This document shows positions 1 to 11,690 of a stretch of 64,000 nt of DNA, one piece after another. The notes below the pieces were generated by a model. It did not search any database. It was not told the DNA's origin and worked only from the letters and a program-made list of their open reading frames with translations. A program made the translations under genes and the position numbers. Position 1 is the stretch's first letter. Each line of letters starts with the position of its first letter. Origin of the DNA: Limanda limanda (lineage: Eukaryota > Chordata > Actinopteri > Pleuronectiformes > Pleuronectidae); the NCBI RefSeq assembly GCF_963576545.1, contig NC_083637.1:18377007-18441006 (forward strand). Reading direction: 5' to 3'.

Positions 1-32
1 GAATACTACACATGCATCGGTATGAGCTGTGA

Positions 33-68
33 GCTCACCGGACACATTCAGCTTTGTGTCCGGTGAGC
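33..68. other. Perfect 13-bp inverted repeat (hairpin)
   Basis: gctcaccggacac (33-45) and gtgtccggtgagc (56-68) are exact reverse complements separated by a 10-base loop. There is no T-run after it and no recognised gene next to it. It may be the end of a foldback element extending past the window edge. Confidence 0.6.
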
Positions 69-3000
69 ATGCATTGTGGACACTTTGGCGGAATGGGGGA
101 CGCTAGGATCAAATGGCTGACCTTCTGGCAAGTGGGGGACCCGCTCAACCTCCTGAGCCACAGCCTCCCCATTTACGTCCATAATGAACGTTTCCCTATT
201 GTCATTAGGAATGAATACATCGCTCGACTATGCGTTTTCTTACGATAGATGAGGATGCTCAGCGCCTCATTAAATGTAGGGCTGAGGATGAATGATACAT
301 CACGACTCAGATACTGACTCAGTGGCCATTAAAACCAAAACTGCTCTTAAAATGACAGAGACCGAGCGGATGCATTGAAATGGAGCAATGAATCAGACAT
401 GTGAGATGTCACTGGATAAAATAATTCATTTAAAAAGCACTGTTTTATTTAATAGAAGCCAAATCAGAAGCTGACGTGAATCAGTGGGAAGCAAAGTTTC
501 ATTCAAATAAAATGAAAATGGGAAACGGACCTGTGCAAAGAGCCAAACAAGTGTCTGATATTTGGCCATTATCTCCCTTCATCAACCCAAACTGTCAAAA
601 AGAGAACATCTTTAATAAACTCCAAACAGATGTTATGTGAAGATAAGTTCCAATAGATACACTGCTGAGGTTTGTTGCTTTTGCCTCCTGACGAGCAGAA
701 GCTGCACCTAAGGATTATCTGATCTGAGAGCTTTGAGTAATGAATTGAGGTGCGTTCAGGATTTTTACTTGCATGATTAAATAGATCCCATCAAAGAGAT
801 GACTCTGGTGTTTTATCTTCAAACGAGGGCACTTGTAGCTGAATGGCGTCTGTTGTAAGTGTGATCGTTGGTGTTAACATGCAATGCCTTACATTTCTAA
901 AGACGCAGTAATCTAGCTCGTTCATGGTTTGCAATACAAGATTCTCTGAAAGACAAGATAACTGGTGAAAAATGTTGTTGGCGTTGGGTTTCCCTGTTTG
1001 TAGCAGCGGACAAAAACCACAGAGTTTGTTTCTGCGCTAGAACAGTTTTACACATGAATGTCAGTTTTAGTCTTCAGTCTTCACACGGGGAAACAGAATG
1101 CTCAGCTTGTGAAAACAGTTATAGTTCAGCTCTGAATGTTTTCTGTGGCTCTGAAGGCAGCGTCTGAGAAAATAACTTGAGCTTGGAGTATATCAAACTT
1201 TTCAGAGTTTGAAAGATTTACCAAGCAGGACCATGAGAGAACTTATGCATTGAATTATGGGAATGGTATAGCTTCTTTTGGGGGGAGATTGGCTCATACT
1301 CTAGACTAACCAGTGCACAGCAGGCCAGGGTCAAACTAGTAAATATGGATTATTACCATTCGGTAATCACTGCTAATCTTGTGGACAAACCTGGGACAAA
1401 CTGCACAAATCCACAGACTTGTCACCATTACATTAATTTGGGCTAATTTTGGCAAACACTACAGCACAATATAGGAGAATGTACTGCTGTCAACCCTGAA
1501 CTCCATTAAAGCTCAGTGGAAACCAGAAAATACAACACAGGCTTTCACAGAACAATTCTTTTCTGGCGTAAACCTTCGCAGGAAAGTAATACATCATGGT
1601 AACGTTTCAAAAAGCAACATGTAAACATTCTGCTGACATTTATCAACAACCACTACTCTGAAGCATGAAGGACGCCGTGCTCTTTCCCCAAACTGGCCTG
1701 TAACCCAACCTTCCTGGAAAACCAACCCAAAGTGTTTCCCTCCGATCAGATACAACAAGAGAATCAGCTTCCCACTCTAGATTCACATAACTCACCGCGC
1801 CCCTCCTCTCAAGGCCTTCATTAAAACCCCATCAGAAACATCACATCCATCCTTACAGTTTAATATTCACTGGCTGGAACTCGAGCCATGTTCCAGAAAC
1901 AAAGCCACACCACAACTTCTCCTGTTTTGCATTACTTGGGAAAGTTAGGTTGTGCATGTTATTGTTTGACTGCAGCTCGGGGCCATGACAATTTAAAGAA
2001 AAAGGCACAAAAGCAAAAAGAAACAAAGATGGAGAGAAATTCTAAAATGATTTGCATGATGAGCCAAAGTGTTGAAAGGGTTCTGTTGATAAAAGACGCT
2101 GTGCATAAGGAACTGGTCTGTGTATAATTGACCATGTTATAAATTGTTTTCGGCTCTGGATTCAAACTGTTAATTTCACATAGTTTGCCATCATGGAAGA
2201 AGCTTTTAATGCTCTGATGTTTGGCTTCACATCCAAGAGGAAGAGTTTGAAAACCCGGCTGCACACACACAGGATACACTCACAGGAAAGTCAGTCCCAT
2301 GAAAATATTATTATAAATATCTACATCCATTATGTGTGTACAAATTATTCTAACCCTATTATTATGGTTTGTTTAAGTTGATTCTATTCCCATTTATTAT
2401 TGCTGTATTCATCTTATCGACACTACTGTCTATTATTCTCATTTATTACTACAAAACTTTTTTTTTGCTAATGAAGCTTCCCTGCAAAGGTTTTTCACTT
2501 GTTTTTGAATATAAGACTATAACCATCTTGAATCTTGAGCTTTGTTGTATCGAAACACATAAGCATGCCAAAATCAGATTCAGCCATGCAATTTGATTTT
2601 ACAGGGGAAATCTACCAACTTGATGTCCAAGACTTAATCACAAACCCGGCCTCTACTGAAGATAGGAAATTAGGTTTATCCAGCTTTGATTCCTCTGGAA
2701 GTTTCAGTGGACTAACTTTCTATAAATCAAACCTTTTAATCTCTGGTGAACAACTTGCCTTTGATAGAGAGGAATATTATTGATAAATATCCTTTTTCTT
2801 TAAACAAAGTAAATTTGAAAATATCATGTCCTAGCCAATTGGATTTCTCTGAGGTAGTACCCTGCTAGTAGTGAAATATTTTACTTGGTTTTCTTCCAAC
2901 CCTTGACTTCAGTCTGTCGAAGAATATGTTCCTTAGGGGCTGGAGATTTGGGTAAAGAAGGGATCATGTCTGCTCTTCCACTCACACACTTTAACTCACA

Positions 3001-3109
3001 GATACTGACAGCTCTTAAACACTGTCTGCTATTTGAAACAACATTTTGAACATGGTTCCCATGAGGTGAAACCCCTGAATCTCTGCCCGAGTACAGCTTC
3101 CTCTCTCTC

Positions 3110-3112
<3 letters not shown>

Positions 3113-3163
<51 letters not shown>
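3113..3163 (+). repeat. (TG)n microsatellite
   Basis: Uninterrupted TG dinucleotide run of about 51 bases. Frames across it on either strand are artefacts. Confidence 0.97.
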
Positions 3164-3164
<1 letters not shown>

Positions 3165-5815
3165 CTTCAGTGTTTCTCTGTTACTGTCCTGTGTTTTCTC
3201 AGATTGGAGTCTGATCAATGACAGTACTGGAAAACTCCTGCTACATTCCTCACAAGGGAAAGGCAAAGTTCGGGGAATGTCCGGACCCAATTTTTCTGGA
3301 CTACTTCCAGAGTTTTTGTCTGAAAACTGCATTAGTGGCTTCACAGTTAGAACAGAGCATTTCCCAGTTTTTACCTGTTGCAGTTGACTTGAATGTCAAT
3401 TGTGAACATGTGTTTAAACGGAGCACAGGTCACTAGCTTATTGCTACGCTGCGTTCTGTTTGACGGGGACATAATGGTATATTCTCGACAGGTAGTGACA
3501 GAGTGGGGTCGACAGAGGGGAGCTGGGAGGACACACTGAGGTTCTCACGGCGCAGTCAAGTAACTCCAACAGGAAATCCCCCTCTCTATCCCCCGGCCAT
3601 ACTTTGAACCCAGAGGAACACGCATCATAATAACTCCCTGCAGTCGAGGTCTGGCGAGGTCGATGACAGCCGCGGTTGACACAAACAGATGCCGCCGCTT
3701 CAGAAAGCAGGTCTGAAGAATTCAACTGGCCCCACTCCGTCTTTTAGTCTTGTCACTTGTGTCAGCCCACTGAGAGTGAGACCCCTGGCCTGACGTGGAG
3801 CAAAGCAGATGGTGCCGTTCGGCGTGGAAATGTAGCCCCATGCACGGAAACTTCTGGCGAGTGTAGATAATGACCTGTCCCCAAAACACCTCCTGAGAAG
3901 ACTCGGAGGGAAGAGCTGTGCGTGGTCAGAGGGCACGAGGGGAGATAGATGAGATGGGAGATGATGGCTACAATAACAGCGACAAGCCGGAAAACCCAAC
4001 AAGAGTGAGCACACTCCGAACAGATAGCTGTAAGCAGAGACTGAGATAATGAGAAACCAAAAGGCCAACGCAGCGGGGAAGCCATTGTGGTGGCGAGTGC
4101 GATCGTCCTGGGCAGCTCCCAGCACTGCAGGCAGAGCGACCGCAGCTGTAACTCAAAGACCAATCATTTCTGGGAAACACGAAGGGGGAACGAGCCACAA
4201 AGACGTCCACAGCTGCAGTAGAGGGAACTGGTACAGGGACAAATAGAGCCCATGCTGCAGTAAATCACAAACCACCAAGTATGATCTGGGAAAGGGGCTG
4301 GTTTGAATATCTCAAGATGGATGCTGTGAAGTGTTTAATGAGAGGAAATGAGAGCTGATTCCTGCACTTTATGATTCTTTGTAGAGCCACACTGACTGTC
4401 GGCCAACATGAGCCTCCTACAGACATATTGGTGTTTGCCGATACGCGCTGATACAAAAACTTTTATTTTACAGAGTAAACAATGCAGAAAATATTTGGCA
4501 TTTATGCTTTTTATGAAAAAAGATGAATTCGAAAAAACCCTATATATTTGGTTTTCCTTTATATTTATAGTAAAGTCTATGGTTAATCTGTAAGATATTA
4601 GGCCTTAATAAAATTTCTTTGACATAACAGTGGTAGTATCCTGTTCTTCCTTTAACACATGGAAAACGATCAGGACAAAAAGTCAAATCCATATTGGAGG
4701 CCTCTACTAGACAGTATAACAGCAAATGTCTGCTCATCTCTTTTATACTTTAAGTTATGAGAGTAAAATTTATTTCTTGACCAATGAACAAAAAGCTCCC
4801 ATACTTGCTAAATCTAAAATCGAGAATAGGAATCCATGAGCAAACAGCAGGGAAGGAACTCAAGAGAAACGAGAGTTGGCGATCCAGACTGTCAATGAAT
4901 AAACCATGAGAAATCTGGGGTGACAGTTAAGAAATTTCATTCTGTAAAAATATTTCTCAACGATAAGCTCTCGACAGTAATATGGGGATCGATTGTGACG
5001 CAAACAAGCACGAGTTGTTTGTGAAGTAGACTCCGAGACACATTCTGTGATTAACAATGATCGCTTCCGAATCAAAAGCAAAGTGACAGCCTGAGCCTCA
5101 AAACCTGGAGGCGTGACGCTGCCACGTCGCTGAAGAGACAACCCCCCCCCCCCCACACCCCTCGAGTGTCTGCAGACAACTTGTCACCTCTGACAGGACA
5201 CAACATATTTGACTGCCTCCTATGCGTGACTGACATGTTGATGAGGACACATCCTCTTGCTGTGAGCGGCTACAAAGACACTCTACACATACAGAAGTGT
5301 ACCATCGCCAACTTCCTGCTGCATTTTACAAAACTGCGGGTGACAAAACCACACACAAAAACATAACACCACTTGCAGATTGGAGGAGGACAAGAAGGAC
5401 CACGTCCATGTGAGACTCCGCTCTATACACATGGATACACTTAGCCCGAGAGCGATGAAGACATACTGTAATGTAGGGGACAAATACCTCAGACCAACAG
5501 CCTGGTTGTTTACTCTAAACCAAGTTGACGCCTTTTCTCCTTTGAGCTCTGCTGCCTTCAGGGCAAATTCTTTGGTCAAAAAAACAGGCCAGAAGTAAAG
5601 TGAAGGCTCCGACATGATGGGGACAGGTCTCCACAGCAGCGAGTAGTTTCGATCGACTCATAAAACCAGGTTTCAAATCTTTGTGTGCACCTGAAAACAC
5701 AATGCAGGGTTTCTTGGAATTGATATCTCCGACGACACTTGTTATGTGATATCAGGCTTTTAATTACAGCAGAGGAGAACCGCACACACACACACACACA
5801 GGGGGAGCCTGTGAA

Positions 5816-6030
5816 TTTATTTCATGCTGCTGGGCCCCAAACAATCCTAATGAAGTGTTTATCTGTGGTGATTGAATTACTTATTATCGTGAAGCTAATC
5901 TGATTAACATTATGCAAACAATGGCTGAGTGGCTTTAACTGGCGCCTATCGTGAAGCATGTGGTAATAAAGCTTTATGTAAATCAGATAGGAGGCAGCAT
6001 TTGAGGATTCACAGGCTCTGTGTGATCAAC
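5816..6030. promoter_or_regulatory. AT-rich, homeodomain-motif-dense block (possible conserved enhancer)
   Basis: A 200-base unique stretch contains aagctaatctgattaacatt, atgcaaacaatggct (octamer- and SOX-like), gtaataaagctttatgtaaa and tcagatagga. It has no repeats or microsatellite, unlike its surroundings. The density of TAAT, ATGCAAA and ACAATGG motifs is typical of conserved non-coding enhancers in introns. Conservation itself cannot be seen here. Confidence 0.25.
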
Positions 6031-7299
6031 ACCGCTGCCGTAGCAACTGAATATCCCCGGGGTGTGTATCAATAAAGTTTCATCTCATATCATACAGTCG
6101 TCTCAATGAGCATTTCTACGTGACTACACTAATCATATACGGGAAAAACATCACATGTTTCAGTTTTCTTGAGTATTTAATGAGGTGTTGAGAGATTCTA
6201 GATGCAGAATCCAACCAACGCAACTTTTTTGAACTTGTTTTTCCGCTTGCTGGCCTCTGGGGCCCAAAAGAATTTAAGCTAATTGAGTAACCACAGCCTA
6301 ATGTTCTTCCCACCAGAAGACCAAAAGGAAGAGTTCACTATTCCCCCTGGAGGAGCGAAACTAGACAAGAAATGAAATTGACCAGTGCCTCTCTTCACCC
6401 TCTCCTAGAAATTGGAAACAAACTCCCTACGAGAGCAGCAGACACGAGGGATTTTTTCAAAAAACCAAATCACATTGGAACCAGCCATGGCTTCATCAGA
6501 GGCTGCACAGCTGGATCCCAGTGGGTCTGCACACTGGCCTGATGTGTGAGGAGTTGCTGGAGAAGACATGGCCCCCAGCCACTGGGAAACTTAAAGAGCA
6601 ACAGGGACTTCTCCTGATTGGTCAACCCCGGGTCCCATTATGGGGGGGTTGATTATCCATGCATGCTCCAGAGCTGAGGAGACAATGGGAGGGAGAGGGA
6701 GAAAGAGAAGAGGAGGGGAGTGAGTTGGAAGTGACCCCCCAAAACTCTCCCCTCTGGCTCAACAATGAGGAAGGACAGAGAAGGGGGGGGAGGAGAGAAA
6801 TAGAAAAGACACGAGGCCTGCGAGCAGCACGAGTAGTTTACTGTGGAACTCATGGTAACAACACCCCCCCTCTCTCTCTATCTCTCTCTATCTCTCTCTC
6901 CACACTTTAACACTACACACACACAAGACACCAGGTCAAGGAACTCTGACACCATCCGTCCAGATCTGCTCCTCCCTCCCTCCCCCCTCCACACGGATCC
7001 CTTCTCCACCATCATGCACAGGCATCAACAAGACAACAAGAAAGCGACTCACCCAACCCTTTCCTCTCCTGCTCCTCTCTCTTCCTCTCACACTTCTCTT
7101 CCTCTCTCTCTCTCTATCACTGCTCCAGCTTGTGAGGCTGCTGTGCTGCCGCGGCTCTGCTGGCCACGCCCACACCACAGTCACGTGACCGCCGGCACTC
7201 GGCAGCCACACCCCTCATTCAAGAGAGAGTGAATGGAGAACAACGTGGAAGTGGGGGAGCCAGCTCAAGACATGTGATATCAAGTGAACGCTCCAGAGG

Positions 7300-7518
<219 letters not shown>

Positions 7519-7859
7519 TTTCACAGACAAGAGGAAATATCCTCCATATATCCATGTCCTTGTGTGTCCATCTGCTCTCTCCCTCCCACTGCTTTGTTTC
7601 ACAGAGGAGGGTATTAGATCATGTGTGTGTGTGTGTGTGTGTTTCCACTGAAAACATTGGATCATCTCCTAGATTCCTCCAGGGCTCAATTTCCAAAAAC
7701 GCTCAGTTACTCGTAACCACAAAACTACCAGAAGAGCTTAACTTCACTTTATCACCATATTGCATGTAGACATGTATTGAGATCAGAAGCAAAATGTTTA
7801 CATACACACCAAATTACAACTGTTTAAAGTTATTCACATTCTACATATATATGCCTGAT

Positions 7860-7922
7860 TTCATAAAGATCTCTGCATTATTTCATGAGAAATTCTGAAA
7901 AGATCTAAAACATAACCTCCTA
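7860..7922 (-). repeat. Dispersed fish repeat, family B, short fragment
   Basis: Contains ataaagatctctgcattatt, tcatgagaaattctg and cataacctcctag, the two ends of the family B sequence with the middle deleted. Confidence 0.35.
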
Positions 7923-10314
7923 GTAAATACGCTCATGTTCCTTTTTCTAGAAAAGAGATATTTCCAACTATTACAATCACTTCCTGGATGCTAAATGTGA
8001 AACTGAAGCTCACTATAAAGTCTTCTGACAGTTTTTTTAAGTTAAAAACAAAAAGCCTGCTCAACACAGCACAGCACATAATAATGTTTTGTGTGTGCTT
8101 AGCAACCGTTAGCGACAAACCATTATAGCGACTTCAGGATACAACCATTTTAAATTAGAAGTGGTTTGTTTTTGTCACAGAATAAACAAACTCTATCTGC
8201 TGATGAGCACATGATCAGTTAGCACAAAGCTTCTGGCAAGCTGTTATCATTACACAAAGCAATGCTAGATCACTTTTTTCCAGAGTTTGTGCTCATCTGC
8301 TGGATGTATAGCCTGATATTCATTCATTCACAACAGTGGCAATAACCTTTTCATCTACTTCTCACCAAGCTTAGACAGATGAACAAGAAACTGTCTTTTT
8401 CCAAAATATCAAACTACCTGGAAACATGCAGGAATTAGTTTCCGAGACACAGAACCCCTCACTAGAAGACAAACACGAGCAATTGTCATATATGGTTTTG
8501 CTGTAGCGCTGTTTTCTCGATTAGTATTTGCCTGTTTCTGACCCGTTCACCACTCAGTGTGCAGCGCAATGAAAAAGTCATGTAACAACTGGAATGAGTC
8601 AAGCTGCGCTGGTGTCCAACCTGGCTGCTAAACAGACAAATGTTCCAAAAGCCAAACTGTTCTCTGGAAATCTGTTTTGCTCTTCTGTGCTTCCTGTGTC
8701 CCAGCTCACCCACAACAGAGGGATTCACATTCATCCTACCAGCTCACTTTAACTACAAAAGGCTAACGTAGCCGACACGTAAAAAAAAATATTTTTCTCA
8801 GAATAGATGTAAAGATTAAAGAAAGATGCTGGTCATGAGATGGGGTTTATCCTCACTGAATGGAACAAGAGATGATTCATTTGCTCCTTTGTTGCATGGA
8901 TGTGGCTCAACTTTTTTTTGCCATCAACATGCAGACTGAAGGCGTGAGAGAGGTTTTCATAACATTCAGCACAAATGTTTCCTTCCTGTCAAAGCTGGAG
9001 CTCACATCTGTCTTATGTGCAGTGAATGTGAAGCATGGATGCATCAACAGCTATAATTTACCAATCATAGTCTCACTGCTAGTGTCTTAATATTTTAGCA
9101 GCACTTATTAACAGATTCATTGTAGACATGCAAACAAGTCTTCCCACAATTTTCGTTTTTCCTTGAGATCAGGATCCTAAATCTGTCATAGATCTTTGTG
9201 AAAAAAAATGAGAAAACCCAAAACAATCTTAATATTTTTACTGTCCCACTAAACTGATGAACTGCTTTTCTTTAGGTTCTGTCCAAGAATTTCTGACATG
9301 TTCCCACTGTATATCTCTTTTTGATCAAAGAACCCAGTTTACCCATAGCCGTAAACAAAAAACAACGCTGTCAGTATGGAACCCATGACCCCCACCAATG
9401 TCAGAAGTTGCTATTTCCTCTCGTGGGAAAAAAAAGCATCAAAGTCGAGCCTGAAAAGAAGCTTTCAGCAAAAAATTACTGCAAATATATTAAATTAGAG
9501 ACCAAGCTTGATGAGTAACTGTGCAGGGCGAGCTGAACATGATGCAAGTGTGTTTGTTGGTTTCATGCACGGACGATTTTCTCGCGAGAAAATAATTATA
9601 GACTTTCACACTTTAATTTGATCATACCATAATTTCTGCATAAGTGAAAGGTCGCATGATAATTTCTTCAACAAAATTCAATCAGGAATCTGAATTTCCA
9701 AATTAAAGTTGGTGTAGCAGTAGAAAGCTCCAATGCAGTGTGTTTCTTTAATTCTTCTTTTGAAATACAGTAGCCCTTTTGCATCAAAACACATGTCAAC
9801 ATTCAGTTTCATCAAAACATGTGGGATGAAGAGGTAACTGAGCGGAAAACGCTGATTTGGACCAGAGGTCAGGGCTGATTGCTCAAAGGCCACTGGATCT
9901 GGGGCAGAGCACATATGGAGCTGATTAAAAGAGCCACCTCCATGACTCAGCAGACCGAGTGACTCAGTGACACGTCTTTCCTGAGAGCCGGAGGAAAGGC
10001 TGAAACCAAGAGGAGAAGGGGAATATGGGAAAGAGAAGGCAAAGGGGGAAAAAAGAGATGGAGTGTAAGAGGAGGAGGGAGTGGGAATAGGGCTGGGGAT
10101 GGTTGGAAGAGTGAAGAACAGGAGGGAGAAAGAGGAAGAACATCTGGCTTGGCCTGGATATTTACAGGGGAAGATATCTGGGTCTGTTGGAGACTTCCTG
10201 TTGTGTTTTATTTGCTGTCGTTGTTCTGCTCCCCTGTGGCGCAAATGGAGACAGCATGTGTGTGATGAGCGAGGACGGCTTATCTCAACAACCCCGAAGT
10301 GGCCTCCGGACTCA

Positions 10315-10758
10315 GGCTACAGCCACACTGCTACGTTTCAGTCTTTTTTAAAAACAACTTATCAACTCTACTACGGACACGCCTGATGTCCACACTGCTC
10401 TGAGGCTGCTTTCAGTCTGGACATACAGAAATAGAGATGTTTGGAAACCATGATGTTGACGCAGTGCTGACCCTGTTGTCTTCTGCATTTTAAAATGATA
10501 CATGCGTAGGAGACAAGCTATTTATTGAGCAATCTGGTTTGTAGCTCTTTCCGCAACTACTAACCAAATGCTTCCTGTGTATCCCGCACGCTCATGTCTT
10601 CCTGTTTACATTAGCACATGCATGGCCAGTGTACACCAGCAGTCACTTGATAAGCATGGGTTTGTATGGATGGGAATTAAAAATGATATTGGCAGAGATT
10701 ACTTTTAGTTTGAAAACACACAGATTTCAAATGAAAACGTAGCAGTAGGGATGTAGCC
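10315..10758. mobile_element. Harbinger-like MITE
   Basis: The ends form imperfect inverted repeats of about 28 bp: ggctacagccacactgctac at left, and at right the inverse of ggctacatccctactgctac, extending into acgtttt. A 3-bp TCA lies on both flanks (10312-10314 and 10759-10761), as expected for PIF/Harbinger-type insertion. The interior contains a block (gtaggagacaagctatttat at about 10507, then gccagtgtacaccagcagtcac) that recurs in a second copy at 20770-21190. There is no coding capacity. The family matches a common teleost MITE recalled from experience. Confidence 0.65.
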
Positions 10759-11224
10759 TCAGCCTCGGCTTTCTGGTTGAGGACACATCAACAGTACAGA
10801 TGGACTGATCTATGCATTTATCTTGAGCTGCTTCCATATGTTGACAGTTACGTCCTCTGCAGTTTTGTTCCTCAGACTTGCACATTTCCCCTTAAGGTTA
10901 CAATAACTCAGGCATGTGTTTGCTTTTTCATCAACTTTTTACTGCACTAACAGAGTAAGAAGTCTGCACCACATTATTATTATTAGGATGGCCCACATAT
11001 AGAAGATTAGGTATTAGCCTTTGTTTATGGAGAAGTGTTTGTCTCTGGTATATTTTTTGTCCATTATAAGCCACCAACGTTTTCTCAGCCTTTGTCAATT
11101 TCAAGTGCCATGTGTTCAAACAAAGCCATTTTCTTCTCACAGACGAGAACCTGTTTCTTCAAATCAAGAGAATGAAACAAGGATAAACTAGAAAGTAGAG
11201 AGCGTACCTTCGCTAAGTCCCACT

Positions 11225-11460
11225 CCATCCATCCATTATCTATGCCGCTTATCCTTTGAGGGTTGCAGGGGGGGGGGGGGGCATTGGGCGAGAGGTGCAC
11301 CCTGTAGAGGTTGCCAGTGTATTGCAGAGCCAACATATAGAGACAAACAACTACTCACACTAACCTTCAAATCTATGGACAATTAAGAGTCTCAAGTTGA
11401 CCTTACTCCAATCTGCAAGTGTTGGACAGTGGGAGGAAGTCCGAGTGTCCCGAGAAAGCC
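11225..11460 (+). repeat. Dispersed fish repeat, family A, copy 1
   Basis: Starts catccatccattatctatgc, then ccgcttatcctttgagggtt, followed by a G run, gcattgggcgagaggtgcac, agagacaaacaactactcac, and ends in a gtgggaggaagtccgagtgtcccgag block. The same sequence order recurs at 45545-45785 and 49020-49270. This is a high-copy interspersed repeat of ray-finned fish, perhaps the 3' tail of an L2-type LINE or a SINE. The family name is not certain. Confidence 0.6.
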
Positions 11461-11690
11461 TATGCATTTTTTACCAAGATCAATGAATAATTCCCTTGGA
11501 ACAGACATGAAGATTCAAATGCAAATCTTGAAACCTTCCCGTGAACCAGATCCTCGCCAATATTTAATGGGCTCTTTCCTGGACTCATACCACATCACTC
11601 AACCAAGTTTCGTCGAAATTTCTTACAAATTTACAAAAAGCAAAGAACCAACAAACAAATTGACAAGAGAGAAAACACATAGAAACTGTT
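11461..11690 (-). repeat. Dispersed fish repeat, family B, diverged copy
   Basis: Holds aaccagatcctcgccaatat, ttaatgggctctttcctgga, ccaagtttcgtcgaaatttc and acaaacaaattgac in the order of the 26385 copy. It lies directly next to family A copy 1, so two repeats are abutted here. Confidence 0.45.

Noticed and set aside
54..248. 64-codon plus frame at the left edge
   Set aside because: It starts within the hairpin, has no recognisable motif, and lies in sequence otherwise consistent with an intron.
3700..4163. Overlapping minus frames of 141 and 133 codons in a GC-richer stretch
   Set aside because: Two different frames are open over the same DNA, neither shows recognisable domains, and no promoter or splice structure is evident. 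High GC and few stops explain it.
9678..10244. 188-codon minus-strand open frame
   Set aside because: It is rich in Ser, Pro and Phe, arises from a purine-rich low-complexity stretch, has no domain or splice context, and overlaps the start of the region next to a MITE. It is most likely a chance frame.
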